Assembly: GCA_030592025.1 (NCBI GenBank)
Contig: JAUUZX010000057.1
Location: 1 to 7,419, forward strand
Origin: a bacterium
Lineage (GTDB): Bacteria > Krumholzibacteriota > Krumholzibacteria > LZORAL124-64-63
Direction of reading: 5' to 3'
Length of the DNA stretch: 7,419 nt
The position numbers and the translations under genes are program-made. Under the pieces are notes generated by a model that had not been told where the DNA came from, searched no databases, and saw nothing but the letters and a program-made list of their open reading frames with translations. Positions 1-5,379 of this stretch are shown piece by piece (position 1 is the first letter of the stretch; every line of letters begins with the position of its first letter).

Positions 1-1
1 C

Positions 2-1048
2 CGGGACGGCTTCAACCTTGAGCCACGCTTCTTCTTCCGACGGAACACCGACGAATTCGTGCTCTTCCGCGACAACCCTGACATCTACACCAACGACCAC
101 GCCACCCGCAAATTCGCCGGCGAACTGCGGGGCATCGCCACCCTGGGCCGGCGGCACGCCCTGGCCCTGGGCGTCGAGGGCGTGTACGAGGACATCGAGA
201 GCACCGGCATTCGCGGTGGCAACGAGGTCTCCGCCCTGGGCGCGCACCTGCGCCGCCGGGTCTCGGCCTCGGCCGAGCTGGACCGCCACGGCACGCCCCT
301 GCGCTGGCAACTGGGCGCGCGGCTGGACGAGAGGTCGGTCCACGGCACCCGCCTCTCGGGCACGGGCGCGGCGTCCTACGACCTGACGCAGGTCTGGACG
401 GTCCGGGCCAGCCTGGGCAGCGTGTACCGCGTGCCCACCTTCACCGACCTCTACTACGAGGACCCGGCCAACGTGGGCGACCCCGATCTGGTGCCGGAGA
501 AGGGCTGGGCCTGGGACGCGGGCTTCGAGATGAACCGGCAGGCCTGGTTCGGCCGGGCGACCTACTTCGAGCGTCACGAGGAGGACCTCATCGATTGGAC
601 GTGGGCGCCGGGGGACTCCCTGTGGCGGGTCACGAACATCACCGAGGGGTTGGTCAGGGGCGTGGAGACCCGCGCCGGGTGGCGCCACGGCCGGGGCCAC
701 ACGGTCACCGTGGGTTGGACGTGGCTCGAGCGGGAGACCACGCTGCCGGACGGTTACGCCGCCAAGTATTCGCTGCTCGCCCCCCGCCACAACCTCGTGG
801 GCGCCGGCACCCTGGTGCTGCCCCATGGCCTGGCGCTGACCGCCACGGGCCGCTACCTGGCCCGGACCGACGGCCCCGATGACTTCCGCCACGCCTTCGT
901 GCTGGACGGACGTCTGGATTGGCGCCACCGCCGGGGTTGGTTCGTTTCGGTGGTGGGGACGAACCTGCTGGACCGTCGGGTCATGGAGGTGCCGGGGGTG
1001 CCGTTGGCCGGCGTGCTGCTCACGGGGAGTGTGGGGCGGCGGTTCTGA
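2..1048 (+). CDS. TonB-dependent outer-membrane receptor, C-terminal part (5' truncated)
   Basis: This is the C-terminal part of an outer-membrane beta-barrel that imports a scarce ligand using TonB energy. The frame is open from base 2, so the N-terminus, signal peptide, TonB box and plug lie off the window; 348 residues are visible. The sequence alternates polar and hydrophobic residues as barrel strands do. It contains a receptor signature around bases 419-515 (VYRVPTFTDLYY, then GDPDLVPEKGW), then EEDLIDW, a strand with RGVETRAGWRHG, and near the end GTNLLDRR, all in the order seen in BtuB and siderophore receptors. It ends in Phe (GRRF), the usual C-terminal residue of proteins inserted by the BAM machinery. 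The ligand cannot be told from this part; cobalamin or a ferric siderophore are the usual options. It converges on the P1 gene, with a 76-nt gap holding a hairpin. Family call is strong, substrate unknown. Confidence 0.93.
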   Translation, partial: RDGFNLEPRFFFRRNTDEFVLFRDNPDIYTNDHATRKFAGELRGIATLGRRHALALGVEGVYEDIESTGIRGGNEVSALGAHLRRRVSASAELDRHGTPLRWQLGARLDERSVHGTRLSGTGAASYDLTQVWTVRASLGSVYRVPTFTDLYYEDPANVGDPDLVPEKGWAWDAGFEMNRQAWFGRATYFERHEEDLIDWTWAPGDSLWRVTNITEGLVRGVETRAGWRHGRGHTVTVGWTWLERETTLPDGYAAKYSLLAPRHNLVGAGTLVLPHGLALTATGRYLARTDGPDDFRHAFVLDGRLDWRHRRGWFVSVVGTNLLDRRVMEVPGVPLAGVLLTGSVGRRF

Positions 1049-1074
1049 GGGCGTGGCTCCGTTGGGATTGACGG

Positions 1075-1100
1075 AGGCGCCGCCCTTTCGGACGGCGCCT
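1075..1100. terminator. GC-rich hairpin between convergent receptor and P1 genes
   Basis: A 24-nt inverted repeat (1076-1099, arms GGCGCCG and CGGCGCC), extended by one A-T pair. On the minus strand it forms a 10-bp stem with one T-G wobble closed by a GAAA tetraloop. It sits 25 nt after the P1 stop and 26 nt after the receptor stop, so it may end transcription from both sides. Neither side has a proper T-run (TTAA on plus, TCCGTC on minus), so it could instead protect mRNA 3' ends. An identical 24-nt copy follows P3. Confidence 0.6.
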
Positions 1101-1124
1101 TAACTGTGGGAAACGGCGGTTCGG

Positions 1125-1742
1125 TTACCGGTAGAGCGCCTTCACGTCGCCCCATGACTGGTCCTTGTTGGGCACGGGATAGTTGATCTGGAAGATCGGA
1201 TTCGAAAAGTCCCCGGAAATGGAGAACGCCGGGCTGATGGAGAAATCGTCGTCGGCATCGGTGATGGCCATCTGACCGGGAAGGCTGGGAGCGTAGTACG
1301 GCTCGATGTACAACATGGAAACAGGCGGTTGTTCGAGAAATGTGCCCAGGGTGATCGTCGCCAGGAGGGCCGTCGCGAGGTCACCGGGAGTGGTGACGGG
1401 AATGAACCCGGCGCAGTAGAACGCATGGCTTACCGGATTGAAATCGAGGACGTTCGGTGGCAGCGCGACATTGTTGATGAACCAACCTTCCGGCACCCGG
1501 AGATTGAGTTCGAACCCGCCGATGGTCTCGATCTCCAAGCCGGTGTGTTGGTTCATGGGCTGGGTGCAGACGAGGTAGATATCGTAAAGTCCGGGGTCCC
1601 TCGCCACCAGAATGCTTTCGCTCACCCACAAAAGCGTAGGGGCCGGCGTGATGTACAAACCGATGTCGCTCTCTCCCCAGGACAGGGAGGTCGCGGTAGC
1701 AAGAAACAGAAATACGAGGACGGCGAGGAGCAATGGTCTCAT
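1125..1742 (-). CDS. Secreted array paralogue P1, unknown function
   Basis: A 205-residue exported protein of a family I do not recognise. Residues 1-21 form a signal peptide (MRP, a hydrophobic run, then ATSLS before WGES). The mature part shows the blocks shared by the array: IGLY at 27-30, GLYDIYLVC at 51-59, IGGFELNL at 74-81, LPPNVLDFN at 94-102, FYCAG at 108-112, MAITDADDDFSIS at 158-170, and a C-terminal WGDVKALYR. Cys59 and Cys110 are the only cysteines and are invariant in all five paralogues, suggesting a disulfide. The start is fixed by AGGAGGT five bases before ATG. It begins 22 nt after the P2 stop with no promoter or hairpin in between, so it is probably co-transcribed with P2. 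A hairpin lies 25 nt past its stop. Closest by eye to P2. Function unassigned; a binding or surface protein is only a guess. Confidence 0.85.
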   Translation of the reverse strand: MRPLLLAVLVFLFLATATSLSWGESDIGLYITPAPTLLWVSESILVARDPGLYDIYLVCTQPMNQHTGLEIETIGGFELNLRVPEGWFINNVALPPNVLDFNPVSHAFYCAGFIPVTTPGDLATALLATITLGTFLEQPPVSMLYIEPYYAPSLPGQMAITDADDDFSISPAFSISGDFSNPIFQINYPVPNKDQSWGDVKALYR

Positions 1743-1764
1743 GGAGAACCTCCTGGAAACCGAA

Positions 1765-2385
1765 CTACCTAAACAGAGCTTTCACATTTCCCCACGACTC
1801 GCCCTCGGTGGGCACGACGATATAGTTGATGCCGAGGACCGGCCAGGCATAGTCCCCGGAACTGGGGTACGCCGGGCTGATGGAGAATTCGTCATCGGCG
1901 TCGGTGATGGCCATCTGGCCGGGCAGACTGGGAGCGTGGTACGGCTCGATATGGATTCCGGCGGCCGGTGGTTGCTCCAGGAACGTGCCGATGGTGACCG
2001 TCGCCAATTGGGCCACCCAATCGTAACCGTATCTCGTTACAGGGATGAGTCCGGCACAATAGAAAGCATGGCTGGCCGAGTTGAAATCGAGGACATTCGG
2101 CGGCAGCGTGACACCATTGAAGAACCAGCCTTCCGGCAGTTGGATGTTGAGCTCGAATCCGCCGATGGTCTCGATCGCCCCACCGGTGTGGGCATTGATC
2201 GGCCGGAGGCAGATGAGGTGGATGTCATAAAGACCGGGTCCGTCGGCTGGCAGATGGGCTTCCATCCACCAGTAGGAATCAGGAGTCGGCGAAGTGTACA
2301 AACCGATATTGTTCTCGCCCCAGGCGATTGAGGTGGCAGGCGTCAGCAGCAAGGAAGTGACAGCGAGAAGGATAATGTGTCTCAT
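1765..2385 (-). CDS. Secreted array paralogue P2, unknown function
   Basis: A 206-residue exported protein of the same unrecognised family. The frame stays open upstream to 2484, but I place the start at 2385: GGGAGGT precedes this ATG at the same spacing as in P1 and P3, and the protein then begins MRHIILLAVTSLLL, a proper signal peptide ending near SIA before WGENN. Conserved blocks are IGLY at 27-30, GLYDIHLIC at 51-59, IGGFELNI at 74-81, LPPNVLDFN at 94-102, FYCAG at 108-112, MAITDADDEFSIS at 158-170 and a terminal WGNVKALFR. Cys59 and Cys110 are the conserved pair. Variable segments lie at about 34-48 and 116-126. Upstream it shares a 31-nt block with P3; downstream only 22 nt separate it from P1. 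It probably heads a P2-P1 transcript. Confidence 0.85.
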   Translation of the reverse strand: MRHIILLAVTSLLLTPATSIAWGENNIGLYTSPTPDSYWWMEAHLPADGPGLYDIHLICLRPINAHTGGAIETIGGFELNIQLPEGWFFNGVTLPPNVLDFNSASHAFYCAGLIPVTRYGYDWVAQLATVTIGTFLEQPPAAGIHIEPYHAPSLPGQMAITDADDEFSISPAYPSSGDYAWPVLGINYIVVPTEGESWGNVKALFR

Positions 2386-2459
2386 GGGGCACCTCCCGGA
2401 CAACATCATCACGGCCGGGTCGTGGTGGTCGACCCCGCCGTCCAACACAGATACATCGA

Positions 2460-2490
2460 ATTCTAGCATAGATGGCGCGCCCATTGGGGA
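2460..2490 (-). promoter_or_regulatory. Putative P2 promoter, block shared with P3
   Basis: A 31-nt block aligned without gaps to one upstream of P3. It ends in TAGAAT (2460-2465), a fair -10 match, preceded by TGC as in an extended -10. There is no good -35 at 17 nt; TCCCCA lies 19 nt upstream. Inside are CCCAATGGG and the perfect 8-bp palindrome GGCGCGCC. The -10 is 74 nt before the P2 start codon. The role is inferred from conservation and position. Confidence 0.45.
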
Positions 2491-2524
2491 TGTCGCCTGT
2501 TGGAATGCTTCGCCCTCAAGCTGA

Positions 2525-2550
2525 AGGCGCCGCCCTTTCGGACGGCGCCT
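2525..2550 (-). terminator. GC-rich GAAA-tetraloop hairpin after P3
   Basis: Its 24-nt core (2526-2549) is identical to the hairpin after P1 and lies at the same 25-nt distance from the stop codon, here that of P3. On the coding strand it is a 10-bp stem with one wobble pair, closed by GAAA, plus one outer A-U pair. It is followed by TTCAGC rather than a T-run, so it is either a weak intrinsic terminator or an mRNA-stabilising 3' stem. Confidence 0.6.
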
Positions 2551-2574
2551 CCTCTGTGCAGTACCTCGGTTCGG

Positions 2575-3195
2575 CTACTGGAAGAGCGCCTTCACGCCAC
2601 CCCACGACTGATCCTCGGTGGGCACGACTTCCCAGTTGATGCCCATGATAGGCCAGGTGTACTCCCCGCTACTTGGGTACGCCTGGCTGATGGAAAAGGC
2701 GTCGTCGGCATCGGTGATGGCCATGTGGCCGGGGATGCTCGGGGCTGCGAAAGAGGGTTCGATGAGGATTCCGGCGGGGGGCAGATTCTCCAGGAACGTG
2801 GCCAGCGTGACCGTTGCCAGCAGGGCCATTCCTGTGCTATTGGCTAGGTTTACGGGGATGTTCCCGGCACAGTAGAAAGCGTTGTTTGCCGAGTTAAAAT
2901 CGAGGACGTCCGGGGGCAAGGTAACGCCGTTGATGAACCATCCGTCCGGCATCACAAGATTGAGTTCGAATCCACCGATGGTCAGGATATCCGCACCGGT
3001 GTGTTGGTTGATCGGCTTGGTGCAGACGAGATAGACCTCGTACAGTCCAGGGCCCGGAGCCACCAGAAGGTGATTGCCGTACGCCCCATAGGGGGTCGGT
3101 GTCGTGTACAGACCGATGTTGTTCTCGCCCCAGGCCAGCGAGGTCGCGGGCGTCAGAAGCAGCAATGCCAGGACAACGAGGAGCAATGGTCTCAT
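2575..3195 (-). CDS. Secreted array paralogue P3, unknown function
   Basis: A 206-residue exported protein of the array family. The signal peptide spans residues 1-21 (MRPLLLVVLALLLL, ending SLA before WGENN). Conserved blocks are IGLY at 27-30, GLYEVYLVC at 50-58, IGGFELNL at 73-80, LPPDVLDFN at 93-101, FYCAG at 107-111, MAITDADDAFSIS at 158-170, and the end WGGVKALFQ, where the usual final Arg is Gln. Cys58 and Cys109 are the invariant pair. GGAGGT five bases before the ATG fixes the start. Upstream is the 31-nt promoter-like block shared with P2; downstream, at 25 nt, is the GAAA hairpin. P3 thus forms a complete promoter-gene-hairpin module of about 0.8 kb. Its mature N-terminus and C-terminal third resemble P2 most, while its IPG-HMAI block matches P4. 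Function unknown. Confidence 0.85.
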   Translation of the reverse strand: MRPLLLVVLALLLLTPATSLAWGENNIGLYTTPTPYGAYGNHLLVAPGPGLYEVYLVCTKPINQHTGADILTIGGFELNLVMPDGWFINGVTLPPDVLDFNSANNAFYCAGNIPVNLANSTGMALLATVTLATFLENLPPAGILIEPSFAAPSIPGHMAITDADDAFSISQAYPSSGEYTWPIMGINWEVVPTEDQSWGGVKALFQ

Positions 3196-3268
3196 GGGGT
3201 ACCTCCGGAAGTAGTGATGGTGCCACGGTTCGGGCGTTCAATCCCGCCGTCCTGTGCAGATTGTCAGG

Positions 3269-3299
3269 ATTCTAGCGCATTTGGTGCACCCAGTGGGAA
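3269..3299 (-). promoter_or_regulatory. Putative P3 promoter, block shared with P2
   Basis: A 31-nt block matching the one before P2 without gaps. TAGAAT (3269-3274) is the -10 candidate; TTCCCA lies 19 nt upstream as a poor -35. It contains CCCACTGGG and the perfect palindrome GGTGCACC (3283-3290), which differs from the P2 copy at two positions that mirror each other, so symmetry is kept. The -10 is 73 nt before the start codon. A ten-base match GGACGGCGGG follows at nearly the same distance in both copies. Confidence 0.45.
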
Positions 3300-3326
3300 T
3301 ACCGACTGATGGACCGCCCTGCCACA

Positions 3327-3366
3327 AAGTCGACGGCGCCGTTCCGGGCGACGGCGCCTTCGACTT
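3327..3366 (-). terminator. Long GC-rich hairpin after P4
   Basis: An inverted repeat with an outer 7-bp stem (3327-3333 with 3360-3366), one mismatch, and an inner 8-bp stem (3335-3342 with 3351-3358) around an 8-nt loop. The inner stem shares GGCGCCG with the P1 and P3 hairpins and also lies 25 nt from the stop codon, here that of P4. Loop and outer stem differ from the other two copies. There is no T-run on the minus strand (TTTG is the nearest). Confidence 0.65.
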
Positions 3367-3383
3367 CGAGAGTGGAGAACGGG

Positions 3384-4028
3384 CTACCTGAACAGTGCCT
3401 TCACGTCGCCCCAGGCGCGGTCCTCCGTGGGGACGACGAAGTAGTTGATGGCCAGGACCGGAACATCGTAGTAGAGGCGCGACGGGTCCACCCTGGTGAG
3501 GGAGAAGGCGTCATCGGCGTCGGTGATGGCCATGTGCCCGGGGATGCTCGGAGCTGCGAAGTAGGGCGCCAGGTACACGTAGCCGGCCTCAGGCGTTTCC
3601 GAGAAGCAGCCCAGGGTGACCGTCGCCAGCAGGGCGGTCGAGAGGGGCCCCACGGTGATGACGGGCACCTGACCCGCGCAGTAGAACGAGTTGTTGGCGC
3701 TGTTGAAGTCCAGCACGCATGCCGGCAACGTGGCGGCCTGGATGAACCAGCCGTCGGGGACCTCGAGGTTGAACTCGAAGCCGCCGAGCATGCTGATGTT
3801 GCAGGCGGTGGCGTCGTTGCACGGGTTGATGCACAGGATGTAGACATCGTACAGGCCCGGCGTCGGCGCGATCAGGCGGGTCTCGGCTGCCTGGGCGGCC
3901 GGTACCCTCAGGCTGTTCAGGTCGTCGAGCGCAGGGGTGCTGAACACCCCGATGCGGTTCTCCGTTGCCTGCGCGACGCACGCCATGCAAAGGACAAGAA
4001 CGACGGTGGCCAAAATCATGGTCCGCAT
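3384..4028 (-). CDS. Secreted array paralogue P4, unknown function, extra cysteines
   Basis: A 214-residue exported member of the family, clearly diverged from P1-P3. The signal peptide is residues 1-21 (ending VAQA before TENRIG); the LCMAC stretch is not a convincing lipobox. Conserved blocks are GLYDVYILC at 58-66, LGGFEFNL at 81-88, VLDFNSANNSFYCAG at 105-119, MAITDADDAFSL at 166-177, and a terminal WGDVKALFR. Cys66 and Cys117 are the family pair, but there are four more mature cysteines (70, 76, 104, 141), unique to this copy. The segment after the first block is about 9 residues longer (roughly 33-56). GGAGG precedes the ATG. A near-consensus promoter lies about 84 nt upstream, and a hairpin 25 nt past the stop. 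GC looks higher than in P1-P3. Function unknown. Confidence 0.85.
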   Translation of the reverse strand: MRTMILATVVLVLCMACVAQATENRIGVFSTPALDDLNSLRVPAAQAAETRLIAPTPGLYDVYILCINPCNDATACNISMLGGFEFNLEVPDGWFIQAATLPACVLDFNSANNSFYCAGQVPVITVGPLSTALLATVTLGCFSETPEAGYVYLAPYFAAPSIPGHMAITDADDAFSLTRVDPSRLYYDVPVLAINYFVVPTEDRAWGDVKALFR

Positions 4029-4111
4029 GGTCTCCCTCCTCTTGTTGTGCCCGGATAAGAATCCCCCCAGCGGTGAGCCGATGGTGGCCCACCTCGAACG
4101 TTAATGAATTT

Positions 4112-4140
4112 ATTATATCATAATTTGGGGTTTGTGGCAA
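4112..4140 (-). promoter_or_regulatory. Near-consensus sigma-70 promoter for P4
   Basis: On the minus strand, TTGCCA (4135-4140) is followed by a 17-nt spacer and a perfect TATAAT (4112-4117). This matches the housekeeping sigma consensus at 11 of 12 positions with ideal spacing. Transcription would start near 4105, giving a leader of about 77 nt before P4. It sits in an AT-rich stretch (about 4100-4190) that stands out in this GC-rich window. Confidence 0.8.
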
Positions 4141-4165
4141 GGGTTAAGGTCTGTAACTGACATTT

Positions 4166-4178
4166 TAACAGTATGTTA
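4166..4178. promoter_or_regulatory. Small palindrome upstream of the P4 promoter
   Basis: TAACAGTATGTTA is an inverted repeat with 5-bp arms around 3 nt, centred about 67 nt upstream of the predicted P4 start site, where an activator could bind. Short palindromes are common in AT-rich DNA, so this is only a candidate operator. Confidence 0.2.
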
Positions 4179-4243
4179 TAGTGATTTCGAAGAAGTGAAG
4201 CCGACGTGGGGCTAGGTGCTGGAGGTTCGTGTAAGCGACTGGC

Positions 4244-4870
4244 CTAGGGGCGATAGAGCGCCTTCACGTCGCCCCAGGTTACGTTCTCGTTGGGCAGGTA
4301 ATAGGGATTGATACCCATGACTGGTATGTCGAAGTTGCCGGAAGTCGGGAATGCGGGGCTCAGGGCGCCGTCACGTTCAGCATTGGCGATGGCCATGTGG
4401 CCGGCCAAGCTGGGCATGAATGGGTGGGGCGACAGGAAGACGCCGCCCGTTTCCGGCGCGAACGTCAGCAACACGAGGGTGGCTAGGAGCACCGGGCCCT
4501 CGCCGGCGGGGAACACGCCCCCGCACATGAAGCCGTCCGGCGTGATGTCCACGTCGATGATCCCCGCCGGGAGTATCGCATCGTGGAGGATCCAGCTCCT
4601 GGGCAAGACCACACCCAGTTCGAAGCCCCCCAGCAACTCGATGGGGGCGTCGGCGGCTAGGTCGTAGGGGTTGAAGCAGACGAGGTACACGTCGTACAGT
4701 CCGAAGGAGTTGGCCCATAGGATCCGCTCCTGGTCGAGTCCGTAGGACCAGGCCTGGGACGGCGTGGGCGTGGTGTAGACCCCGATGTTGTTGATGTTCC
4801 AGGCAGGGGCCGCGGTCGGGACGAGGGCGCAGAGAAGCGCGATGGCTAGGATGGTCAGGATGGTTTTCAT
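4244..4870 (-). CDS. Secreted array paralogue P5, most diverged member
   Basis: A 208-residue exported protein, the most diverged of the five. The signal peptide ends around APA (residue 23) before WNINNIG. It keeps IGVYTTPTP at 29-37, GLYDVYLVC at 57-65, LLGGFELG at 79-86, a cysteine in FMCGG at 114-118, GHMAI at 157-161, SPAFPTSG at 171-178 and the C-terminal WGDVKALYR, here followed by one Pro. Cys65 and Cys116 match the invariant pair. It has lost the VLDFN block and the acidic TDADD block (here ANAERDGA). The start is supported by GAGGAG seven bases upstream. It has its own TTGACA promoter and no GGCGCC hairpin after it, so it looks like an independent unit rather than part of the P4-P1 modules. 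Function unknown. Confidence 0.85.
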   Translation of the reverse strand: MKTILTILAIALLCALVPTAAPAWNINNIGVYTTPTPSQAWSYGLDQERILWANSFGLYDVYLVCFNPYDLAADAPIELLGGFELGVVLPRSWILHDAILPAGIIDVDITPDGFMCGGVFPAGEGPVLLATLVLLTFAPETGGVFLSPHPFMPSLAGHMAIANAERDGALSPAFPTSGNFDIPVMGINPYYLPNENVTWGDVKALYRP

Positions 4871-4911
4871 GGGCGCGCTCCTCGTCGCTGAGGTGGGGCA
4901 AAGAGGCCTCC

Positions 4912-4941
4912 ATTATCCCCGATTCGCACATCCGTTGTCAA
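4912..4941 (-). promoter_or_regulatory. Sigma-70 promoter for P5
   Basis: On the minus strand, a perfect TTGACA (4936-4941) is followed by an 18-nt spacer and GATAAT (4912-4917), 11 of 12 matches to the housekeeping consensus. It begins 16 nt after the stop of the haem-binding gene and predicts a leader of about 35 nt before P5. P5 can therefore be transcribed independently of the MATE-haem unit. Confidence 0.75.
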
Positions 4942-4957
4942 ATAGCCCGCCACCGCG

Positions 4958-5368
4958 TCAAGGTCTCCACCCCCGCAGCGTCTGGATCTCGCTGCCCGTG
5001 AGCTTGGACTCGCCGTGGAGGTACATGTAGACCGGCATGGGCATTTCGCGCTTTTCGATAGCTTCGAGCGCCTCCACGGCCAAGTGCTGCTGCTGGCGCA
5101 GGCTGTAGGTGTTCCAGTCGGAAAAATTCATTTCCTCGCGCCCCTCCTTCACGTGCTTGGCCACCAGCCAGGACATGGGCGCGACCTTGGAATACCAGGG
5201 CCAGCGCGTCTGGTTCGAGTGGCAGTCGTAGCAGGAGCGCACGAGGATATCGCGGACCTCGGTCGGGCCGTGGAGGTCGTTCATGACCGGCGGGTTCGTC
5301 CGGTCGACGGGCACGAACTGGATGGCGACCACCACCAGCAAGACGATCAGCGTGGAGCGGTTCTTCAT
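4958..5368 (-). CDS. Haem-binding-domain protein (c-type CxxCH), membrane-tethered
   Basis: A 136-residue protein resembling the small haem-binding domain family (Haem_bd type). Residues 5-20 are hydrophobic and act as a signal or membrane anchor, putting the rest in the periplasm. CYDCH at 46-50 is a c-type haem attachment site, with Cys46 and Cys49 for the thioether bonds and His50 as an axial ligand. It is followed by SNQTRWPWYSKVAPMSW (51-67), the hallmark stretch of this family, then VKEGREEMNFSDW (73-85) and a C-terminal LHGESKLTGSEIQTLRGW. Methionines at 109 and 111 could supply the second ligand; that is inference. Length is normal for the family. The frame stays open far upstream, but the ATG at 5368 has an AGGAGGAG site and begins the hydrophobic run. 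Only 8 nt separate it from the MATE stop. A redox or electron-transfer role is likely; partner unknown. Confidence 0.88.
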   Translation of the reverse strand: MKNRSTLIVLLVVVAIQFVPVDRTNPPVMNDLHGPTEVRDILVRSCYDCHSNQTRWPWYSKVAPMSWLVAKHVKEGREEMNFSDWNTYSLRQQQHLAVEALEAIEKREMPMPVYMYLHGESKLTGSEIQTLRGWRP

Positions 5369-5379
5369 GACTCCTCCTA
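5369..5379 (-). promoter_or_regulatory. Ribosome-binding site overlapping the MATE stop codon
   Basis: On the minus strand the MATE stop TAG is followed directly by GAGGAGTC and then the ATG of the haem-binding gene, so the TAGGAGGAG Shine-Dalgarno contains the stop codon. Ribosomes finishing MATE would land on this start, which suggests coupled translation. Confidence 0.7.

Larger units (their letters stand above)
1125..4870 (-). repeat. Tandem array of five paralogous secreted-protein genes
   Basis: Five head-to-tail genes encode proteins alignable along their whole length. Start-to-start distances are 643 (P1-P2), 810 (P2-P3), 833 (P3-P4) and 842 (P4-P5) nt. P2-P3 and P3-P4 spacers are 189 and 188 nt and both hold a hairpin and an upstream block; the P1-P2 spacer is only 22 nt. 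This pattern points to module duplication followed by divergence, with P5 the oldest or fastest-changing copy. Confidence 0.85.

Noticed and set aside
1612..2331. Plus-strand open frames opposite the paralogues (also 3309-4058 and 5497-6411)
   Set aside because: They are antisense to well-supported genes, repeat from copy to copy only because the coding strand is conserved, and lack signal peptides or domains.
3276..3291. Sigma-54 promoter (GG-N10-GC) before P3
   Set aside because: GG and GC are correctly spaced in P3, but the surrounding consensus is poor and the GC is not kept in the aligned P2 block.
3384..4028. P4 as a lipoprotein (LCMAC near the end of the hydrophobic run)
   Set aside because: The residues before the cysteine do not fit a lipobox, and a normal cleavage site (VAQA) follows. 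The other four paralogues have ordinary signal peptides.
1125..4870. CRISPR or other short-repeat array
   Set aside because: The repetition is at gene scale (0.6-0.85 kb) with coding content; there are no short direct repeats with unique spacers.
1125..4870. Type IX secretion sorting domain at the paralogue C-termini
   Set aside because: The shared end is a nine-residue WGxVKAL(F/Y)R motif, not the longer domain with its typical glycine and KxxL pattern that I would expect.
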